The position numbers and the translations under genes are program-made. Under the pieces are notes generated by a model that made no database searches, was not told the origin of the DNA, and saw nothing but the letters and a program-made list of their open reading frames with translations. Below, piece after piece: positions 59,731-64,000 of a stretch of DNA of 64,000 bases (positions within the stretch are counted from its first letter, which is position 1; each line of letters begins with the position of its first letter). Origin of the DNA: a virus; the IMG/VR virus record IMGVR_UViG_3300044617_002446, positions 17,324-81,323 of that record. One strand, 5' to 3'.

Positions 59731-60291
59731 TCAATAAATATAATCTCTATCTGATCTATAGTCAGAATAATCAGCTGATATACCTCTATAGTAACCACCA
59801 GCTACTGTATCGTCACCAACAACCTGTTCTGGTTTTGCTTTAAATTTTAAATACGAATCAACCATTTGATTTAATTCTGCTCTTGAATCAGAAGACATGG
59901 ATTTAAAAGTTTTCGCAACTTCGTTTCTATTTGTTCTTGTTATTGCTGAATCACCTTCTCTTAATGAAATCCAATCAGAGCCGCCATTTGCTAAAATACC
60001 AACACCACTTAAAGAATATCTAGCTTGTTTATTAAAATAATCTATTTCAAATATCTTTTTATATATAGCCATCTCTTGCTGACCAAGATCAGGTTCTATA
60101 TCATAAGATAGTATTTCTCCATAATTACCAGTTGTATAACTTCCAGAATAAGAAGTATCTATTAAAACATTAAGTCTGCCCAAATTAGAGTTTCCGGCAA
60201 ACCAATTGGCTAAATACTCTTGTGAATATCCAGCTTGCTCACCAATTTCGTCGTAAACCGATTGTATAAAATCATCAAAATATAAACTCAT
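59731..60291 (-). CDS. Head-tail connector-like protein, 186 aa
   Basis: Mostly helical ('FDDFIQSVYDEIGEQAGYS', 'EYLANWFAGNSNLGRLN', 'QQEMAIYKKIFEIDYFNKQARYSL' in parts) with a Gly/Tyr-rich C-terminus. This helical type and position match phage head-tail adaptor proteins (gp6-like), but the assignment is an inference. It precedes the closure-like gene by 1 base and follows the 126-residue gene with a 29-base gap. Confidence 0.6.
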   Translation of the reverse strand: MSLYFDDFIQSVYDEIGEQAGYSQEYLANWFAGNSNLGRLNVLIDTSYSGSYTTGNYGEILSYDIEPDLGQQEMAIYKKIFEIDYFNKQARYSLSGVGILANGGSDWISLREGDSAITRTNRNEVAKTFKSMSSDSRAELNQMVDSYLKFKAKPEQVVGDDTVAGGYYRGISADYSDYRSDRDYIY

Positions 60292-60320
60292 ATTTGATGA
60301 TTTACACTAAAAATTAAGAG

Positions 60321-60701
60321 TTAAGCACCCTCGCGCAATACTTTTTGTGCTTCTTTGCTAAGGCAATCGGTGGAATTTACATTAGATGAAGAAAGATTTG
60401 AGAGATTATTTAAAGATGAGCTTCTTGAGGCAACAAACCTTTTAAACTCTCTAACCAATCTATCCTTTAAAACTCGTCTTTCAACAGATGGAACCAAGCC
60501 AACTTTTTCGGCGTGTCTATGCAAATCTGTTGAATTTAATTCATTAATAAAAGACTCATACTCATCTAAAGATGAAGTTTTATACGGGTTGCTGTTGTCT
60601 TCACCAAGTAAGGCATCTAAGCTTGTTAAAGTAACTTCGTTTGATATACTTTTAGCATCAACCTGATCAAGTTGTTGAAGTTTATTTTTTAATTTTGGCA
60701 T
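60321..60701 (-). CDS. Hypothetical protein with SAP-like region, 126 aa
   Basis: A helical protein. 'LHRHAEKVGLVPSVERRVLKDRLVREFKRF' (split) at about 55-90 has a helix-turn-helix extended shape similar to SAP or Rho-N-like nucleic-acid-binding motifs. The C-terminus is Ser/Leu-rich and disordered. It could be a virion DNA or connector accessory protein. It lies between the small WYWF protein gene and the connector-like gene. Confidence 0.5.
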   Translation of the reverse strand: MPKLKNKLQQLDQVDAKSISNEVTLTSLDALLGEDNSNPYKTSSLDEYESFINELNSTDLHRHAEKVGLVPSVERRVLKDRLVREFKRFVASRSSSLNNLSNLSSSNVNSTDCLSKEAQKVLREGA

Positions 60702-60741
60702 ATAATTATTATTATAATTTAAATTAATTTATATTCAATTT

Positions 60742-60936
60742 TTAATTCAAAAACTGTTTAGCCTCTTCTTCTGAATCAAACCAATACCATCCATCAACAG
60801 GATATTGATGCTCGTCTTTTGATTCCTTTTTCAATGTAAAACTTCCATATGGTCCAAAAACAAAATTAGGAGCATACATTAATCCTTCACTATTTTTTTT
60901 ATAAAATCCAGATGTATCTTTAATTTCTTCTTCCAT
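60742..60936 (-). CDS. Small protein with GWYWFDSEEEA motif, 64 aa
   Basis: The 64 residues end in 'VDGWYWFDSEEEAKQFL'. Short phage proteins with this aromatic-acidic ending occur beside tail fibre genes and often close fibre proteins. It follows the BspA-like gene by 4 bases. A role in fibre attachment or assembly is plausible from the neighbour only. Confidence 0.6.
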   Translation of the reverse strand: MEEEIKDTSGFYKKNSEGLMYAPNFVFGPYGSFTLKKESKDEHQYPVDGWYWFDSEEEAKQFLN

Positions 60937-60940
60937 AAAA

Positions 60941-62287
60941 TTAACCTGTTACTGTCCATCCTTTATTTGTTGCTATTGTAGGATCGTCTCCAGTCACTCC
61001 ATAGTTATCGGTTACATTAATTGTTTTACCTGATCCATTTGTTGCTAAGCTTTGATAAATATAGTTTAAACTAGCTGAAGAAAAATTACATCCGTTAAAT
61101 CCTAATATTCCTCCGCTTCCAACATTCATTCCAGAAGTTGAAAAAGTTATCATTGATAATGAAGTACATCCCGCCGCAAAAAATTGTAAATTACTATTTA
61201 TTGCTGTTAAGCTTGGCATTTTTAAGCTTTTTATACTATTTGAACCGAATAAAAAATTATTATTTGTTGTAGTAACAATTGGTTGCCAATTTGAAATATC
61301 TAAGTATTGTAAGCTATCACAAATTTCAAACATAGTAGACATAGTTGTAACTTTTCTTACATCCCAACTCGAAAGAGATATATTTTTAAGACTTCTACAT
61401 TCTCTAAACATAAAACTCAATGTGGTTGCATTAGAAACATTCCATTTATTTAAATTTAAAATTTCTTTATCGCAAAATAATGTTCCACAAAAATCAAAAA
61501 TATTATTCATATTTGTACAATTAGTTGAAACATTCCAATCCTCTAACCCTTCTATATTTTTTAAAGAAGTACAGTATGCAAACATGCTAGCAAAGTTTGT
61601 ACCACTACTTACATTCCAATTTCTTGTATCCAAAGATTGTAATCGATGACATTCAAAAAACATAGAATTAAAATTGTTTATTTGACTAGTATTCCATTCA
61701 TGTTCATTTAAAGACTGTAAAACTCTACACCCTCTAAAAACAGAATTAAGAGTGGTAATATTTCCCCAAGATTTAATATATACTCTTTCTAAAAAATGTA
61801 AAGTTTTATTTGCGCCTCCTATACTAAAAGTTGTAGCAGATGGACAATTTACATTTATATCCATCCATCCTTCCCCATAAGCAATATTCGCCGTAATTGC
61901 AGAATGTCTTACATTTAAAGTAAATTGTGTAAGATTTTGACCGCTTTGAGGTGTTATTGTGATAATAGCTTGTCTATAACCATACGAAGTAAGAGTATTA
62001 GAATTAATCGAATTCCAATTATAGTTGTAAGATGCCGTTGTGTTTGAAGAATAATTTTGAGGCGATGATCCATCCCCCCAATCAACTGTATATGCTCCAG
62101 AACATCTTAATGCATAAAAATTAGTATCATTATCAAAAACTGCAACAAGCGCCCTTACACCTTGAGGTTCTGGAACAGCGGGCAATGTCAACCAGTCAGA
62201 AGGTCTCGTCCAATGATCAGAAGATCTTGGGCTATCTTTATATAATTGCTTCGTTCCTAAATAAGCTCTGATTGGTGTTCTTGACAT
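60941..62287 (-). CDS. BspA/DUF285-type repeat protein with PKD-like front, about 448 aa
   Basis: I start at the ATG 62287 (MSRTPIRAYLG), 10 bases after the upstream stop; a longer frame exists but overlaps the upstream gene. Residues about 50-130 resemble a PKD-like beta domain ('FYALRCSGAYTVDWGDGSSPQNYS' in parts). About eight DUF285/BspA-like repeats of roughly 24 residues follow: 'LNSVFRGCRVLQSLNEHEWNTS', 'FNSMFFECHRLQSLDTRNWNVS', 'FASMFAYCTSLKNIEGLEDWNVS' (each shortened), with M-F-x-x-C and W-(N/D)-V-S. Such surface proteins bind host molecules. A phage-borne copy is likely a receptor-binding tail fibre. Confidence 0.78.
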   Translation of the reverse strand: MSRTPIRAYLGTKQLYKDSPRSSDHWTRPSDWLTLPAVPEPQGVRALVAVFDNDTNFYALRCSGAYTVDWGDGSSPQNYSSNTTASYNYNWNSINSNTLTSYGYRQAIITITPQSGQNLTQFTLNVRHSAITANIAYGEGWMDINVNCPSATTFSIGGANKTLHFLERVYIKSWGNITTLNSVFRGCRVLQSLNEHEWNTSQINNFNSMFFECHRLQSLDTRNWNVSSGTNFASMFAYCTSLKNIEGLEDWNVSTNCTNMNNIFDFCGTLFCDKEILNLNKWNVSNATTLSFMFRECRSLKNISLSSWDVRKVTTMSTMFEICDSLQYLDISNWQPIVTTTNNNFLFGSNSIKSLKMPSLTAINSNLQFFAAGCTSLSMITFSTSGMNVGSGGILGFNGCNFSSASLNYIYQSLATNGSGKTINVTDNYGVTGDDPTIATNKGWTVTG

Positions 62288-62297
62288 AAAATAAATA

Positions 62298-62819
62298 TTA
62301 AGAAATAAAATAAAGTGTGTTTGCATTTATTCCCGTTGATGCAACCAACGCATCATAGCCCGATTGAGGCAAAATAACTATAGAATAAATTGGCGTAGAA
62401 TTTGAAATATCACTTACAATTACTCTTTGACCGCTTGATTGAATTGTTCCAGAAAACGAAACAGAACCAGTATAATTTTGATTTATAAATCCACTTGGAT
62501 TACTATTAGCATAAAATTGTCCAGTTTGAGATGCGGAAATAAAATTAGATGTATCTACGCCAGTAATATATCCACTCGGATTACTCGATAAATAATAACT
62601 AGACAAGTCTAAACCTCCAGTTATATCGCTTAAGAGCGCCACCTGACTATTTCCACTAACTATAGGTCTATTAGAAAAATATGCATCACCGTCATCAATT
62701 CTAAAATTTTTACCAGATATATGAAGCCCCGAAACCGGATTCTCTATTCCAATACCAACCGTATCATTAAAAAATCCGCTGCGCCCGTAAAGTAATTTTG
62801 ATCTAAATTTGTTTGCCAT
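62298..62819 (-). CDS. Tail fibre protein, 173 aa
   Basis: First gene of the minus-strand structural block. It is beta-rich with repeated 'NPSG(Y/F)I' blocks ('LSSNPSGYITG', 'YANSNPSGFINQ') and SG/TG dipeptides like the giant fibres. N-terminal 'GIGIENPVSGLHISG' resembles the start of fibre or collar-whisker domains. It starts at ATG 62819 with no clear ribosome site and lies 10 bases before the BspA-like gene, so the two may form a small fibre module. Confidence 0.7.
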   Translation of the reverse strand: MANKFRSKLLYGRSGFFNDTVGIGIENPVSGLHISGKNFRIDDGDAYFSNRPIVSGNSQVALLSDITGGLDLSSYYLSSNPSGYITGVDTSNFISASQTGQFYANSNPSGFINQNYTGSVSFSGTIQSSGQRVIVSDISNSTPIYSIVILPQSGYDALVASTGINANTLYFIS

Positions 62820-62891
62820 TTTTTTTATTGTTGGGGTTTAACCAATCTGTGCCGGTTTTACAGCAACTAATTATTATTTATTTATTTATTT

Positions 62892-62921
62892 ATACACTTG
62901 TTATTATCATAATAAGTGTAT
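62892..62921. repeat. Inverted repeat in the divergent gap
   Basis: Arms ATACACTT (62892-62899) and AAGTGTAT (62914-62921) pair, with a second inner pair ATTAT/ATAAT, separated by a 3-base bulge and one base at the tip. The 119-base gap separates divergent genes, the structural block (minus) and the sulfotransferase gene (plus), so this could be a shared operator or a promoter element. I find no convincing -35/-10 pair for either direction. Confidence 0.45.
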
Positions 62922-62938
62922 TTATTTAAAATAAATTA

Positions 62939-63505
62939 ATGAAAAAAATAATAAAATTTTACGGCTTGCCGAAAACAGGAACTAATGTTTTATATTATTT
63001 ATTGAGTTTGAATTTTCCAAATTTTGTAGCTAATGAGCAAGATCACCATGTTCATTATTTGGGCTGGAAACACGGAAAACCAATCGGCTTCGACGCCTTG
63101 CAAGCAGTTGAGAAAGCAACAAATGAAAAAATACTCTTTGTATTTACTTACCGTGATTTTACAGATTGGAAAAAAAGTGTTTCAGAAAAACATGTAGGAG
63201 GCTGGGAGTTCCCGTATGCATTTTGGAATTATAAAAACCAGTTTTTATACAATACCCCGCTCGGACCAGAAGTTTATTATAGTATTTGGCATTTTTATAA
63301 AACATATATTACAGCTTATCAAGATTTTTGCAAAGAACATCCAAGCGATTCAATAATTATTGATTTTAAAGACTTAAAGAGCAATCAAATAAAAGTAGTC
63401 AAACAAATAAAAGAAAAATTCAATTTAGAATTAAATTATCCTGATCCGATAGAAATAAAAAAACAAATTGATTCTGCTGGAAAAATTGTTAATTTTTTAA
63501 ATTAA
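62939..63505 (+). CDS. Sulfotransferase-like protein, 188 aa
   Basis: Transfers sulfate from PAPS to a sugar or protein. The N-terminal 'YGLPKTGTNVLYYLL' (8-22) is the 5'-phosphosulfate loop P-K-T-G-T of the family. 'LFVFTYRDFTDWKKSVSE' near 68-84 matches the 3'-phosphate-binding strand and helix (R-(D/N)-x-x-x-x-x-x-S). Later 'SIIIDFKDLKSN' agrees with the end of the fold. The phage could sulfate a carbohydrate made by its own cassette or by the host. It is divergent from the fibre genes and converges with the truncated glycosyltransferase-like gene. Confidence 0.75.
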   Translation: MKKIIKFYGLPKTGTNVLYYLLSLNFPNFVANEQDHHVHYLGWKHGKPIGFDALQAVEKATNEKILFVFTYRDFTDWKKSVSEKHVGGWEFPYAFWNYKNQFLYNTPLGPEVYYSIWHFYKTYITAYQDFCKEHPSDSIIIDFKDLKSNQIKVVKQIKEKFNLELNYPDPIEIKKQIDSAGKIVNFLN

Positions 63506-64000
63506 GCTTTTCAGCAATCTGTTTAATCTTTTCTTGCCAGTAAGGATTGTCTTTAGCACCCCAAAGGTGAGTGTATCCATACTTTTTGCAATCTTCTTCT
63601 GTTGGTGGTTCGTTATTAAAGAGATAGGTGATTGGAACGTTATAATGCTCTGCAGCCGCATTTAAATAAAATTGTTCAGCTATAACTGCACGACACCACT
63701 TATAGGGATAAACATCTAACCATGCTTTTTTATTTGCTGGATTAATTATCATTTCGATTGAGGATGAAGAATAATTCAAGATAAATTCTGAATTCGTGCC
63801 TCCAAAAATTCCACAATTCGAGGCGTTTCCTTTATAATAATTTGCTAGAAAATGTTTATTTTTGCATAAACTATTAAAAATAGGCACTCCATAATAACTT
63901 TCAACGTTTGCTTCTTTATTTTGAGCAAACACTTCAGCTTCTTCTATAAAGCTAGGTAACTTTTTCCACATAAAAACATCATAATCAAAATGTAAAAAAT
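63489..64000 (-). CDS. Glycosyltransferase-like protein (DUF6734-type), 5' end outside window
   Basis: The frame remains open upstream of ATG 63971 to the edge of the window: the residues before that methionine read FLHFDYDVF, so the gene continues past 64000 and the internal ATG is not the true start. The 'HFDYDVFMWKKLP' region matches the D-x-D metal site of GT-A transferases that follow a conserved H-x-D-x-D-V pattern. The C-terminal 'HLWGAKDNPYWQEKI' also fits. It overlaps the sulfotransferase gene by 17 bases on the opposite strand. Confidence 0.6.
   Translation of the reverse strand, partial: FLHFDYDVFMWKKLPSFIEEAEVFAQNKEANVESYYGVPIFNSLCKNKHFLANYYKGNASNCGIFGGTNSEFILNYSSSSIEMIINPANKKAWLDVYPYKWCRAVIAEQFYLNAAAEHYNVPITYLFNNEPPTEEDCKKYGYTHLWGAKDNPYWQEKIKQIAEKLNLKN

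Noticed and set aside
1-64000. Alternative genetic code (recoded TGA or TAG), as in some large phages
   Set aside because: TAA, TGA and TAG all serve as stops at clear gene junctions, for example 4866 (TGA), 8651 (TAG) and 9117 (TGA), and no long frame needs read-through.

Overview
This window is a contiguous piece of a large, AT-rich, lytic-type tailed phage genome, or a phage-derived metagenomic contig. The evidence is a phage replication and nucleotide-metabolism block on the plus strand, a long siphovirus-like tail module on the minus strand, near-zero spacing between genes, and no ribosomal or housekeeping genes. Stop codons are TAA, TAG and TGA, so the standard code is used. I saw no tail-sheath gene, so the tail is probably non-contractile. 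The host cannot be named. Three good sigma70-type promoters argue for a host with conventional -35/-10 recognition. Both window ends cut genes (nrdA on the left, a glycosyltransferase-like gene on the right). No tRNA, CRISPR array, integrase or insertion sequence was seen.

Layout. 1-3.2 kb: class I ribonucleotide reductase large subunit, dUTPase and small unknown genes. 3.2-8.65 kb: a sugar cassette (GT9-like and DUF5672 transferases, an NAD-dependent sugar reductase, a C-methyltransferase, a second methyltransferase, GDP-mannose 4,6-dehydratase and a small Cys-rich protein). 8.65-18.9 kb: replication and recombination (RecA/UvsX-like recombinase, small PD-(D/E)XK nuclease, DnaB helicase, TOPRIM primase, Cas4/RecB-like nuclease, a family C polymerase split into PHP-like, exonuclease and polymerase-core genes, and a candidate ssDNA-binding protein). 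Three TTGAC-17 bp-TATNNN promoters lie here. 18.9-23.3 kb: GT4, DUF6165 and GT9 genes, with one GT9 enzyme apparently split around the DUF6165 gene, plus a candidate annealing protein. 23.3-62.8 kb: the structural block on the minus strand, interrupted only by two small plus-strand genes at 30.0-31.0 kb. Read in its own direction it has fibre genes, head-tail connector-like proteins, tail tube, chaperone-position proteins, a 3111-residue tape measure, two repeat-built tail-tip proteins, a LamG-like protein, a baseplate hub and giant fibres (one Cys-rich, one with RCC1 repeats). 62.9-64 kb: a sulfotransferase-like gene and a truncated glycosyltransferase-like gene.

The most striking object is the tape measure protein. 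Between its conventional N-terminal core and its coiled-coil C-terminal half lies an insert of about 1230 residues, punctuated nine times by a short motif (consensus GFIPNFA). The segments between motifs look like separate enzymes: two PD-(D/E)XK-like nucleases, a P-loop ATPase/kinase, a GNAT acetyltransferase, an HExxH metallopeptidase and a HAD phosphatase, plus two short segments I cannot assign. This reads as an enzyme cargo carried inside the tail, a polyvalent-protein arrangement that may be delivered to the host with the DNA. Other features worth attention are the split polymerase, a ten-base-pair hairpin with a start codon as its loop, promoters placed so close to start codons that transcripts would be nearly leaderless, and a cassette that could make a C-methylated deoxysugar.
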